Shown here piece by piece: positions 19,300 through 31,623 of a DNA stretch of 64,000 nucleotides (position 1 is the stretch's first letter; the number at the start of each line of letters is the position of its first letter). The translations under genes and the position numbers were made by a program. The stretch spans positions 1 through 64,000 of the forward strand of contig JBPOIU010000021.1 in the NCBI GenBank assembly GCA_052034255.1, in the 5' to 3' direction. The notes under the pieces were generated by a model. That model searched no databases. It was not told the DNA's origin and saw nothing but the letters and a program-made list of their open reading frames with translations. Source of the stretch: JADJEK01 sp052034255. GTDB lineage: Bacteria > Planctomycetota > B15-G4 > JADJEK01.

Positions 19300-20418
19300 A
19301 TGAAGTGGTCGTGGATGTTGGCAGTGGCGACGGTCGTCGGCGTCTTGGTGTACATCCGCGTGAACCAGGATCCCGCCGCGGAAGCGCGCGAGGATACGGG
19401 CGCGCAACGCCAGGCTCGCGAATCGAAGGATCATGCGGACGGTTCGACGGCGTCGCCGTCGGCCCCCGGCGATGAACGCGAGCACGAACGCGACGACGCA
19501 TCCGACGGCGCGGCGACGCCCCCCGAGGGTGGGGGAGCGGCGCCCGACGCGCAGCCCTCGTACGCGGCGGCGTCGTCGGGGCCGGTCGTCGATGCGCTGC
19601 GGGCGGTGCTGGATGGTCGCGAGCCCGATACGCAGGCGCTCGACGCGATCGCGAATCGCGGCGGCCCCGAAGGCGAGGCGGCACGCGCCGCCGCGCTCGC
19701 GTCGAGCGCCGACCCCGCGCTGCGCCGCAACGGACTGCAGCGGGCGGTGGAGCTCGGGGCCGGCGGTCCGGATCTGCACGAGCGGATCTATCAGGAGCTG
19801 CTTGCGACCAACGCGAAGACGCTTCTGGGGCCGAAAGGGTCGCTGGCGGGGGTGTCCTACACCGTGGCGGCCGGGGACTCGCTCGACCGGATCGCGAAGA
19901 AGCACAAGCAGGCGACCGGCGTCGCCATCTCGGCCGGCCTCATTCGGCTGATCAACGGCTTGAAGAGCAACACGATCCATCCGAAGCAGACCTTGCGGTT
20001 GCCCTCGAGCCAACCGGAGATCCGCGTCTCGAAGGAGTCGCGACGATTGCGCGTGTACCTGGGGGACGCGCTGGTGCGGGAATACCAGGTCTGCATCGGC
20101 AAGGACGACAAGACGCCGGTCGGGACGTTCGAAGTCGAGACCCGGCAGGAGAAGACGCCCTGGCGTAACCCCGAGAATGGCAAGCTCTTGTACTACGGGG
20201 ACCCGGACTACGCGATCGGGACCCGATGGCTCGGGTTCGAGAACACGAAGGACGCGCAAGGCATCGGGATCCATGGCACGAACGCACCTGAGAGCATCGG
20301 GAAGGCCGAATCGCTCGGTTGCATCCGCATGCGGAACGAGGAAGTCGAAGAGCTTTTCGAATTCACTGCGATCGGCACGTCGGTGACCGTGCGGAACGAA
20401 GCGTGGTTCTCCTGGTAA
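19300..20418 (+). CDS. LysM and YkuD-type L,D-transpeptidase
   Basis: 372 residues. An N-terminal membrane anchor or signal (residues 3-19) is followed by a low-complexity acidic/Ala linker (about 25-100), a helical segment, a LysM-like domain (SYTVAAGDSLDRIAKKHK, about 186-230) and a C-terminal YkuD domain (about 245-370). The catalytic motif is complete: H325 in IHGTN and C341 in SLGCIRM. Such enzymes make 3-3 crosslinks in peptidoglycan or attach proteins to it, which fits the presence of a wall in planctomycetes. ATG 19300 is chosen because it begins the membrane segment. The preceding 172 bases after the 6S terminator hold only its leader. Confidence 0.88.
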   Translation: MKWSWMLAVATVVGVLVYIRVNQDPAAEAREDTGAQRQARESKDHADGSTASPSAPGDEREHERDDASDGAATPPEGGGAAPDAQPSYAAASSGPVVDALRAVLDGREPDTQALDAIANRGGPEGEAARAAALASSADPALRRNGLQRAVELGAGGPDLHERIYQELLATNAKTLLGPKGSLAGVSYTVAAGDSLDRIAKKHKQATGVAISAGLIRLINGLKSNTIHPKQTLRLPSSQPEIRVSKESRRLRVYLGDALVREYQVCIGKDDKTPVGTFEVETRQEKTPWRNPENGKLLYYGDPDYAIGTRWLGFENTKDAQGIGIHGTNAPESIGKAESLGCIRMRNEEVEELFEFTAIGTSVTVRNEAWFSW

Positions 20419-20494
20419 GAGGGCGGTCCATCAAGGACTTACGCGCGATTCGCGAAGTTCGAACAAGGAATTCCATCTGGAGGCGAGTGGCCTC

Positions 20495-20524
20495 TTGACT
20501 GTCGACGAAGTGGGCCGCTAATAT
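20495..20524 (+). promoter_or_regulatory. rrn operon promoter
   Basis: TTGACT (20495-20500) and TAATAT (20519-20524) with an 18-base spacer, the best match to the housekeeping consensus in the window, about 310 bases upstream of the mature 16S end. Confidence 0.75.
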
Positions 20525-20698
20525 GCCCCTTCGCTTTCGGAGACGAAGGTTTCGCGGCGGTTCGACCTCTCGGGATCAACCGAGACGGAAAGATCAAAAA
20601 AAGCCGAGAGACTGATTGAAGTGAGGCAGCGAGCCTCTAAACTCGCCCGCCTCAATTCGCCGAAATGGCGAGCCGGAATCGAAGCCCGGCGCATCCTT

Positions 20699-20713
20699 TG
20701 ATCTTTGACAAGT
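20699..20713 (+). promoter_or_regulatory. boxA-like antitermination site before 16S
   Basis: TGATCTTTGACAAGT resembles the bacterial boxA core CTTTnACAA bound by NusB-NusE. The identical 15 bases recur at 22787-22801 before 23S, which supports a real function. Confidence 0.7.
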
Positions 20714-20726
20714 AGATAGCCTGAAG
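20711..20726 (+). other. 5' half of 16S precursor processing stem
   Basis: AGTAGATAGCCTGAAG is perfectly complementary to CTTCAGGCTATCTACT at 22451-22466 on the far side of the 16S gene; the pairing continues with TTACGTG against 22441-22447. This is the classical RNase III processing stem. Confidence 0.8.
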
Positions 20727-20836
20727 CTTGTTACGTGAGCTATGGCCCATCCCTTTCTAGGGGTTGGGACCTTGCGAAAAAATCAAGCATCACGTCCTTC
20801 GGGACGGATGCTCATCAGTCAGACAAATCTTTCAAC

Positions 20837-22384
<1,548 letters not shown>

Positions 22385-22450
22385 CTAAGGATAACTTAGG
22401 CCTCAGAAACCTCCATCGGAGGTGGACGAGGAGCATCAGACACGTAATGA

Positions 22451-22466
22451 CTTCAGGCTATCTACT
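22451..22466 (+). other. 3' half of 16S precursor processing stem
   Basis: CTTCAGGCTATCTACT pairs perfectly with 20711-20726. Confidence 0.8.
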
Positions 22467-22495
22467 CTCTTATTCAGACGCGCGAGCGGTTTATC

Positions 22496-22572
22496 GGGCC
22501 TCTAGCTCAGGTGGTTAGAGCGTACGCCTGATAAGCGTAAGGTCGGTGGTTCGAGTCCACCGAGGCCCACCA
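22496..22572 (+). tRNA. tRNA-Ile (GAT)
   Basis: 77 bases with a complete cloverleaf, acceptor GGGCCTC/GAGGCCC, anticodon GAT at 22530-22532, T-loop TTCGAGT and an encoded CCA. It lies in the 16S-23S spacer as in many bacteria. Confidence 0.98.
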
Positions 22573-22631
22573 TAATCGGTCGCCGCAGACGGCACCGAAC
22601 TTGGTGACGGCCGGTGGTCGTACCCCAGCGC

Positions 22632-22707
22632 GGGGGCGTAGCTCAACTGGTAGAGCGTCTCCTTTGCAAGGAGAAGGTCGCAGGTTCGAGTCCTGTCGCC
22701 TCCACCA
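22632..22707 (+). tRNA. tRNA-Ala (TGC)
   Basis: 76 bases with acceptor GGGGGCG/CGCCTCC, anticodon TGC at 22665-22667 in the loop TTTGCAA and an encoded CCA. Second tRNA of the rrn spacer. Confidence 0.98.
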
Positions 22708-22786
22708 GCTCTGCGGCGCAACGTATTCGTGTGTTGTGGCGTCGTTCGCGATGCGAGCGTGCCTCGGACCTATGTCCGAAAACGTC

Positions 22787-22801
22787 TGATCTTTGACAAG
22801 T
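22787..22801 (+). promoter_or_regulatory. boxA-like site before 23S
   Basis: Exact second copy of TGATCTTTGACAAGT (first at 20699-20713). A spacer boxA before 23S is common in rrn operons. It abuts the 23S processing stem. Confidence 0.7.
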
Positions 22802-22814
22802 GAACCGTGGAATC
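22800..22814 (+). other. 5' half of 23S precursor processing stem
   Basis: GTGAACCGTGGAATC is perfectly complementary to GATTCCACGGTTCAC at 25956-25970, flanking the 23S gene. Confidence 0.8.
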
Positions 22815-22899
22815 ATCCACTGCTGCGATTTCCTTGAGCGCAAGGAAAGATTCCCATGGTGGAGGCGTGCGCAAGCACGTCGACACTCGAGGATAAATG

Positions 22900-25892
<2,993 letters not shown>

Positions 25893-25955
25893 CATTTTTT
25901 CGCTACTTCCTTGTGAAGTAGTCGCACCGCGCGCCAAGGCGTCGCGGCAGGGATC

Positions 25956-25970
25956 GATTCCACGGTTCAC
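25956..25970 (+). other. 3' half of 23S precursor processing stem
   Basis: GATTCCACGGTTCAC pairs with 22800-22814. Confidence 0.8.
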
Positions 25971-25981
25971 ATCTTTCATCT

Positions 25982-26092
25982 TCCCGGTGACCATATCGGG
26001 CTGGATACACCCGTTCCCATTCCGAACACGGTCGTTAAGCAGCTCGAGCCGATGGTATTGGCTACCGCCGAGAGAGTAGGTCATCGCCGGGA
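25982..26092 (+). rRNA. rrf: 5S ribosomal RNA
   Basis: About 111 bases. Helix I pairs TCCCGG (25982-25987) with CCGGGA (26087-26092), and CCCATTCCGAACACGG is the conserved loop B/C region. It lies 90 bases after 23S. Confidence 0.96.
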
Positions 26093-26102
26093 TTTATTCA
26101 GT

Positions 26103-26148
26103 GAACGAGGCCGCGATCGCAGCAAGCGATCGCGGCCTCGTTCGTTTT
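26103..26148 (+). terminator. rrn operon terminator
   Basis: A perfect 18-bp stem (26103-26120 with 26126-26143) has the loop AGCAA and is followed by GTTTTC. It starts ten bases after 5S. Confidence 0.85.
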
Positions 26149-26297
26149 CTGGGTCTTCGTTTTTGGCACGATCTGCCGCGCAACGTCCGGTGTGACCGGC
26201 GATGCGCGCTCGCCGACTTGCGTGCAAGCCGTTCGTTCCGCCGGGTGCGCTCCGAATGGACGACCCGTAGACTGCCTGGATCGCGAGCCTACGCACG

Positions 26298-27191
26298 ATG
26301 CAATTCCTGATGACGCGAAGCTCCTGTTTCGTCGTCTTGGCGCTCGCCAGCTGCGTAGCGTCTCCGCCACCTCGCGGAACCTGTCTCTACCCGTGGCCTA
26401 CGGACATTCCTCAGCAGGCGTCCGTCGAGGCACAGGGAGATTGCGTCACGAAGGACGATGTCGTCTTGTGGATGCCCTCTGGCGCCGTCGCCGAGGCGGA
26501 TCAACAGGCCTGGCTTTCGGTCATCTCGAAGGGTGTGCGTGCGGCCAAAGAGTATGTCGGTCGCCCTGATTGGAACTTCCGCGGCGATCCGCGCATCTAT
26601 TTCTACTTCGCCGATGCGGAGTTCATCTGCCACGCCCCGCCCGGCAACATCGTCTACATCCCACTTTGGCGGATGCGTGATGGCCAGGCGCCGTGGATGC
26701 ACGAGAGCATGCACCTGCTCACCGCATCGAGGCGGGGCGAGTGGTTCGCTGAAAGCGAAGAAGCCCAGAGCGCGGGCATGCCGCTCTGGCTGCACGAGGG
26801 ATTGGCAGAGAGCCTGTCGATTGACGTCGACCAGTCGGCGGGGCTCACGCACTACTCACCGGTCATCGACGTGCCTGCGGATGGCATCGACCTGTTGTGC
26901 CGTGAGCGACTCGACTCGAGCTCAGCCTCGCGGATCCTTGCCTTCGTCGGCACACGCGGCAAGTTGCCGGAGCTGTTCTCGGAACAGCGCATGCAGTACG
27001 CGCCAGCGTTTTACGCGGCTTCGACGAGCTTCGTCCGCTTCCTCCAGCAACGATATGGACGAAAGGCTCTGCTGGACGCGATCGAGTGTCACGGCGAGGA
27101 GAACGAGCAGCTCGAGCGGTCCATTGGAATGCCGTTGCTGCAGGCAAAGAACGAATGGCTCGACGCGATTGGTTACCGCGGTACGCGTTGA
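26298..27191 (+). CDS. Lipoprotein with gluzincin-like metallopeptidase motif
   Basis: 297 residues, family not recognised by name. A lipobox L-A-S-C with C19 predicts a lipoprotein. The centre has HESMH at 135-139 (HExxH) and, 27 residues later, LHEGLAES with E167 and E171, the arrangement of zinc peptidases in which a downstream Glu is the third ligand. This suggests an active extracytoplasmic metallopeptidase of the peptidase MA-like kind. The next gene, also a lipoprotein, begins 81 bases on. Base composition looks less GC-extreme than the operons around it; acquisition by transfer is possible but not shown. Confidence 0.65.
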   Translation: MQFLMTRSSCFVVLALASCVASPPPRGTCLYPWPTDIPQQASVEAQGDCVTKDDVVLWMPSGAVAEADQQAWLSVISKGVRAAKEYVGRPDWNFRGDPRIYFYFADAEFICHAPPGNIVYIPLWRMRDGQAPWMHESMHLLTASRRGEWFAESEEAQSAGMPLWLHEGLAESLSIDVDQSAGLTHYSPVIDVPADGIDLLCRERLDSSSASRILAFVGTRGKLPELFSEQRMQYAPAFYAASTSFVRFLQQRYGRKALLDAIECHGEENEQLERSIGMPLLQAKNEWLDAIGYRGTR

Positions 27192-27272
27192 CACACGTCG
27201 ACCCCCGGCTCGCAGATGCGGCCGATGACCAGCCCCCAATCCGTTTCAGTCAATCAGGAGCCAAGCGCACGC

Positions 27273-28202
27273 ATGCGCCCGATCATCCGGACTTCGACCC
27301 AGTGCTTGCTGTCGGTCTCGTTCGTCGCCGCGACAGCGTGGTTGTCCTCGTGCGCGATTCCTGGCGCTTCGCCCAACACGGCGCCGTCCCCGATGAAGCT
27401 GAGCGTCCCCCAGGAGGGCTCGCTTCCAATCGCGTTCGTGCTGGGCGAGGACGCGGAAGTCCTCGATTTCACGGGTCCACTCGAAGTCTTCGCAGGTGCC
27501 TGGACGACAGATTCGCGTCCACTCTTCCAGCCGTACTACGTTGCCGCCAGCCTGGAACCGGTGACCGTCGGGGGCGGCATGCGCGTCGTGCCCGATTACA
27601 CCTTCGCGAACGCGCCGGCCCCCAAGGTCATCGTGATCCCGGCCATGAGTGACGACGTGCCCGCAGCGATGCTCGACTGGATCCGCCGGATGGGGCCGGG
27701 CACCGACGTCACGATGTCGGTCTGCAACGGCGCGTTTGTTCTGGCCAGAACTGGCCTGCTCGACGGCCGGCGAGCAACGGCACACCATGGCAGCTACTTC
27801 CGCTTCGCTGGGACGTTTCCGAATGTGAAGCTCGAGCGCGGCGCACGCTTCGTCGAGGACGGCAACCTCGCCTGCGCCGGTGGAGTTTCTTCAGGCATCG
27901 ACCTCGCGCTGCGGGTCGTCGAGCGTTACCTCGGCCGCGAACGTACCGAGGAGCTCGTCGACGGCCTCGAGTATCAGGGCACGGGTTGGCGTGACGCTAG
28001 CTCCAACGAGGCCTTCGCACGGTTCACATGGGAACGTCGCGGACGCCCCGAATGCCCGCTCTGCCAGATGGAGGGCGATCCTCAGTTCCAGTCCGAACTG
28101 CGGGGGCGAACCTACTGGTTCTGCTCTGCCGACGAGAAGGCGTTCTTCGACGCGCATCCGGAAGTTGTGGATCGCTTCCTCGCCGAAGACGCCGCGCGTT
28201 GA
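27273..28202 (+). CDS. DJ-1/PfpI-family lipoprotein with C-terminal YHS-like domain
   Basis: 309 residues from ATG 27273 (CAGGAG upstream; an in-frame ATG at 27216 is an alternative). The signal ends in lipobox L-S-S-C, C27. Residues about 50-235 are a DJ-1/PfpI glutamine-amidotransferase-like domain of the AraC-associated or isonitrile-hydratase type, with nucleophile C151 in SVCNGAF and a His pair in TAHHGS. Residues 259-303 form a YHS-like metal-binding module with C261, C264 and C284. An exported DJ-1 domain with a metal module is uncommon. A role in thiol or metal stress is a guess. Confidence 0.72.
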   Translation: MRPIIRTSTQCLLSVSFVAATAWLSSCAIPGASPNTAPSPMKLSVPQEGSLPIAFVLGEDAEVLDFTGPLEVFAGAWTTDSRPLFQPYYVAASLEPVTVGGGMRVVPDYTFANAPAPKVIVIPAMSDDVPAAMLDWIRRMGPGTDVTMSVCNGAFVLARTGLLDGRRATAHHGSYFRFAGTFPNVKLERGARFVEDGNLACAGGVSSGIDLALRVVERYLGRERTEELVDGLEYQGTGWRDASSNEAFARFTWERRGRPECPLCQMEGDPQFQSELRGRTYWFCSADEKAFFDAHPEVVDRFLAEDAAR

Positions 28203-28330
28203 AACGCGTGCGCGATCTACCGAGGGTTGTCGCAACCCCGTCGGTCTGAACGGGATCCCTTGGGCGCAATCTCCGCGCTGGCCGAGAACTCGCCGTTCAG
28301 CGACCTCGCCGAACTGTCCCTCTTGAAAGA

Positions 28331-28405
28331 TGGTCGGGGCGACAGGATTTGAACCTGCGACTTCGTGCTCCCAAAGCACGCACTCTACCCCTGAGCTACG
28401 CCCCG
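28331..28405 (-). tRNA. tRNA-Pro (TGG)
   Basis: 75 bases on the minus strand. The acceptor has the C1-G72 pair typical of bacterial tRNA-Pro, the anticodon loop reads TTTGGGA giving anticodon TGG, the T-loop is TTCAAAT, and CCA is encoded. It is an isolated gene. Confidence 0.97.
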
Positions 28406-28810
28406 TCGGCTGTGGTGCTCAGTCGGCGGGATTCTCGACGTTGCCTCCACGCGAATCAAGGCGCGAGGCTCGGCACAGCGCGAATGATCCGCACACCTCG
28501 CAACGCGAATGCGCCCCGAGGCCGGTTCGCCGACGGATGCATGCTCGAGAATCCTGAGAGAAGTGCGACCGAACCGCATCTCGAAGGCACAGTTCGGCGA
28601 TCCTGCGCTTGCCGAAGCCCGATCCGCGCGTGAGGCATCGGGCGAGCGATCGGCACTCTCCGCGTCGAACCTCGACGCGCACCTGGACCCGCACCTACAC
28701 ACATGGGCTGTCAGGGCCGCAGGTTCACGACCTGGCGCGCATCGAGTCAACGAACCGCCGCGCACGTCGTTTGGCAGAGCGGTCGGTGGCGGAGCGGATT
28801 GGATCGGCCC
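28406..28810. other. Gap with no recognised feature
   Basis: About 400 bases between tRNA-Pro and the terminator of the small membrane-peptide gene. I find no reading frame with a convincing start, no RNA gene and no repeats. Confidence 0.5.
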
Positions 28811-28814
28811 GACG

Positions 28815-28886
28815 AAAACGCGCCCGCACGGTTCGGATCCACTCCGACGGTGGTCGAAGGAGGGTGATCCCAACCGCGCGGGCGCG
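28815..28886 (-). terminator. Terminator of the 26-residue peptide gene
   Basis: On the minus strand a 15-bp stem (complements of 28872-28886 and 28819-28833, one G-T pair) encloses about 38 bases that can themselves pair as an inner arm. It is followed by TTTT (complement of 28815-28818), ten bases after the stop codon. Confidence 0.7.
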
Positions 28887-28896
28887 AACTTCGAGA

Positions 28897-28977
28897 TCAG
28901 ATGAAGAGCAGGATGCCGACGATCAGCGTGATCACCAACGTGGCCATCCCGTCGCGACCGAGAATTGAGCGAAGCAT
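28897..28977 (-). CDS. 26-residue small membrane protein
   Basis: A short gene with a textbook start: GGAGG (complement of 28983-28987) lies five bases before ATG. The product begins MLRSILGRDG and continues as one hydrophobic helix from residue 11 to the C-terminus (ATLVITLIVGILLFI). It has its own promoter (29056-29083), a leader with a hairpin (29005-29041) and a terminator, so the unit looks like a free-standing gene of about 240 bases. It may be a small membrane regulator or a type I toxin-like peptide. I do not recognise the family. Confidence 0.65.
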   Translation of the reverse strand: MLRSILGRDGMATLVITLIVGILLFI

Positions 28978-29004
28978 GTCACCCTCCAAGATCCGATGAT
29001 GGAT

Positions 29005-29041
29005 GTCCGTACCGCCAAGCGGTTTCGTGAGCCGTACGGAC
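29005..29041 (-). other. Leader hairpin upstream of the small membrane protein
   Basis: GTCCGTAC at 29005-29012 is the inverted copy of 29034-29041, giving an 8-bp stem in the predicted 5' leader; an alternative small hairpin CCGC/GCGG lies inside it at 29012-29022. Two competing folds could modulate access to the start site. Confidence 0.45.
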
Positions 29042-29055
29042 AGCGAACGAACGGA

Positions 29056-29083
29056 ATACTAACACTCACGACCGCGATGCCAA
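29056..29083 (-). promoter_or_regulatory. Promoter of the small membrane protein gene
   Basis: Read on the minus strand: TTGGCA (complement of 29078-29083), 16 bases, TAGTAT (complement of 29056-29061). The start would be near 29049. Confidence 0.55.
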
Positions 29084-29241
29084 GGGTGGTTGTTCGAAAA
29101 ATGTTCGGTTCCGTTCGGCTACGAGCGGTGCGTGATCGTTGGTTCCTGCGACCAACTGTGTTGCGACGGTTCGTTGAGGTCGCGGCGAGTGATCGGTGAG
29201 ATCACGCCACATCGATTCCACGGTTCCACAGGAGCTTCGCG

Positions 29242-30921
29242 TTGTCGTCCGAGCAGATCATCGAACAGCGTCGAATCGAGGTTCCTCCTGCGGCCAAGCG
29301 GTTCATTTCGCTGCGCCCGGAGGACTGCTCGAGCGTGTTGGCGTGCGATGTCTTGGTGGTGGGGAGTGGAGTCGCGGGCCTGACCGCGGCGCTAGCGGCG
29401 GCACGGCAAGGGTCCGTGATCGTGGCGACGAAGGGCGCCGTCGAGGAATCGAATACGCGCTGGGCGCAGGGTGGGATCGCAGCGGTGATGGGGCAGGATG
29501 ACACGGTCGAAGACCATGTCATCGATACGGCGAACGCCGGAGCGGGTCTGTGCCACATGGAGGCCGTGCGCGCGATCATCGCGGACGGAGCTCTGGCAAT
29601 CCGCCGATTGTCGGCCATGGGTGGTGCGTTCGACGAGGTCGCGGGTGAGATCTCGCTGGGACGCGAAGGTGGTCACGGACGCAATCGCATCGTCCACGCG
29701 CGCGGGGATTCGACCGGCCTCGAAGTCGAGACGGTGTTGGTTTCCCGCGCTCGCTCCGAGCCGCGGATTCGGATCCTCGAGGACACGTTCGCGGTGGACC
29801 TCGTAACCGCGCAAGGTGCCGCCGCCGGCATGATCGTGCGTTCCGCGCGTGGTGAGTCGGCGCTCATCCGCTGCAAGGCGATCGTCCTCGCTTGCGGTGG
29901 TGCGGGACAGATCTATCGCGAGACGACGAATCCGCCGTGCGCGACGGGTGACGGGATCGCGCTGGCGTGGCGCGCCGGCGCGCGTTTGCGCGGTCTCGAG
30001 TTCGTGCAGTTCCATCCGACCACGCTGTACATGCCGGGTGTCCCCCGCCTGCTGATCACGGAAGCAGTGCGCGGCGAGGGCGGATACCTGCGCGATCGCA
30101 ATGGAGTCCGCTTCATGCTCGACGTCGCGAAGGACGGCGAACTGTCGACGCGCGACGTCGTCAGCCGCGCCATCGTGCGTCGCATCATCGAGACCGGCGA
30201 CTCCTGCGTGTACCTCGACGTCCGCCACCTCGATCCGGTGCGCTTCCGAGCTCGCTTTCCCGGGATCACGAAAACACTCGATCGATACGGCATCGACTTC
30301 GCGAAAGAACCGATCCCAGTCCATCCGGCCGCCCATTACACGATCGGCGGCGTGATCGCCGACGTCGAAGGCAAGACGTCCGTGCCGGGCTTGTTCGCGG
30401 TCGGTGAGGTCAGCTCGACCGGACTCCACGGCGCGAATCGATTGGCGTCCAATTCACTGCTCGAAGGCCTGGTGTGCGGCCACCGCGCCGGCATCGCCGC
30501 GGCCAGCGAGAGCCGATTCCCGAGCGGCGAGTTCGACGGGGGCGACCGACCCGACGAAGTCCCGCCGGAGAATCTGAACCGCGCCGACCTGTGGAACTCC
30601 CTGCGTTCGACGATGTGGAAGCGCGTGGGAATCGAGCGAGACCGCGCCGGGATGTCGCTCGCCGTCGAGCGCCTCGCGCGGTGGCAAGCGCTGCTGGACA
30701 AGACGCGTTTCGTCGAACGCAGCGATCTCGAGCTCGTCAATGCGATGAGCGTCGCGCAATTGGTCGCGCGCAGCGCGCTCGCGCGTGAGGAGAGCCGTGG
30801 AACGCATACGCGCACGGACTTCGCCCAGCGCGATGACGCGCGCTGGACCTGCGACCTGATGATCGACGAACGCCCGCACCCGGCGCGACCGAGCGGTACG
30901 TCACCAGTCAGCGGGGAATGA
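29242..30921 (+). CDS. nadB: L-aspartate oxidase
   Basis: 559 residues with TTG start, supported by ACAGGAG at 29228-29234. NadB is a flavoenzyme that oxidises L-aspartate to iminoaspartate, the first step of de novo NAD synthesis. The FAD-binding motif is VVGSGVAGLTAALAA near the N-terminus, followed by NTRWAQGGIAAV and the substrate-region blocks FVQFHPTTLYMPG, HPAAHYTIGGV and STGLHGANRLASNSLLEG that separate it from succinate dehydrogenase. No nadA or nadC is in the window. Its 3' end overlaps the convergent LysM gene by 14 bases. Confidence 0.94.
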   Translation: MSSEQIIEQRRIEVPPAAKRFISLRPEDCSSVLACDVLVVGSGVAGLTAALAAARQGSVIVATKGAVEESNTRWAQGGIAAVMGQDDTVEDHVIDTANAGAGLCHMEAVRAIIADGALAIRRLSAMGGAFDEVAGEISLGREGGHGRNRIVHARGDSTGLEVETVLVSRARSEPRIRILEDTFAVDLVTAQGAAAGMIVRSARGESALIRCKAIVLACGGAGQIYRETTNPPCATGDGIALAWRAGARLRGLEFVQFHPTTLYMPGVPRLLITEAVRGEGGYLRDRNGVRFMLDVAKDGELSTRDVVSRAIVRRIIETGDSCVYLDVRHLDPVRFRARFPGITKTLDRYGIDFAKEPIPVHPAAHYTIGGVIADVEGKTSVPGLFAVGEVSSTGLHGANRLASNSLLEGLVCGHRAGIAAASESRFPSGEFDGGDRPDEVPPENLNRADLWNSLRSTMWKRVGIERDRAGMSLAVERLARWQALLDKTRFVERSDLELVNAMSVAQLVARSALAREESRGTHTRTDFAQRDDARWTCDLMIDERPHPARPSGTSPVSGE

Positions 30922-31528
30922 AGACGCGCGTGCCCTTCGCGGGGCGCGACGACGGCGTGCTTCCGAGCTTCGGGTTGAAGCGAATGATCGGGGCCAGGGA
31001 CTTGTTGGACCCGAACGTCGCCTGCGCGATCTCCGCCAGCGTTTCCGCGCCGGTCGCGACGTGGACGTCGAATCGCTCGACTGGGATCACGAGCTTGTCG
31101 CCCGGTCGGATCGAGTTCTTCGCGCGCAACGCGTTGCGCGACGCGATGCGGTCGATCAACGACGCATCGTTCGAGCCGAAATAGTCCTGCGCGATCCTCG
31201 TCAACGTGTCGCCGGAACGGACCGTGTGGGTGAGCTCGTTCGTCGGCGGATCGCCGTCTTGCGCGAAGCGAGGATCAGGCGGTTGTGGGTCCGGTGGGGG
31301 GCGCACCGGAACTTCGCCGCCGTCATCCGCGACGGGGGGCTTTGGCAACTCCGTGTCCGACGCGTCGTCGGCACGGGGTGGCGATCCACCGATCACGGCC
31401 GTGAACAACGCATCGTTGGTCGTACCCGACGCGACCCGACTCGCCTTGCCGCTCTTCACCTCGACGAACACGATCCCGGCGCACACGATCGCCGCGAGCA
31501 GAAGAAAGCCGACGACCTTTCGGCGCAT
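30908..31528 (-). CDS. Membrane-anchored protein with two LysM-like domains
   Basis: 206 residues. One N-terminal membrane helix (about 5-23) is followed by a Pro/Asp-rich linker (about 45-98), a good LysM domain (HTVRSGDTLTRIAQDYFG, 101-149) and a second, more divergent LysM copy (about 153-205). LysM binds N-acetylglucosamine polymers such as peptidoglycan. No catalytic domain is present, so an anchoring or scaffolding role in the envelope is likely. It overlaps the end of nadB tail to tail. Confidence 0.78.
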   Translation of the reverse strand: MRRKVVGFLLLAAIVCAGIVFVEVKSGKASRVASGTTNDALFTAVIGGSPPRADDASDTELPKPPVADDGGEVPVRPPPDPQPPDPRFAQDGDPPTNELTHTVRSGDTLTRIAQDYFGSNDASLIDRIASRNALRAKNSIRPGDKLVIPVERFDVHVATGAETLAEIAQATFGSNKSLAPIIRFNPKLGSTPSSRPAKGTRVFIPR

Positions 31529-31568
31529 CCCGTCCCTCCGCTTCCGCCTCGCGACACTGGGTGAGGCC

Positions 31569-31603
31569 GGGAACGTGAGTCAGTCGGACGGACTCACGTT
31601 CCC
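31569..31603. repeat. Perfect 13-bp inverted repeat after secDF
   Basis: GGGAACGTGAGTC (31569-31581) and its exact inverse (31591-31603) flank nine bases, between the secDF stop and the LysM gene. No T run follows on either strand. It may be a processing or stabilising hairpin, or a terminator without a U tract. Confidence 0.6.
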
Positions 31604-31623
31604 TGCGCAGCGACCGCCGCCCG

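Larger units (their letters stand above)
20419..20836 (+). other. rrn promoter and leader region
   Basis: The gap holds the rrn promoter (20495-20524), a roughly 300-base leader with several short hairpins, a boxA-like site (20699-20713) and the 5' half of the 16S processing stem (20711-20726). No protein gene is seen. Confidence 0.8.

Noticed and set aside
26081..26370. Open frames on both strands across the rrn terminator
   Set aside because: They span the terminator hairpin and overlap the start of the lipoprotein gene without a plausible start.
29211..29226. 16-base exact match to the 23S processing stem (25954-25969) before nadB
   Set aside because: One shared 16-mer in 64 kb of biased sequence is within chance; no further similarity flanks it.
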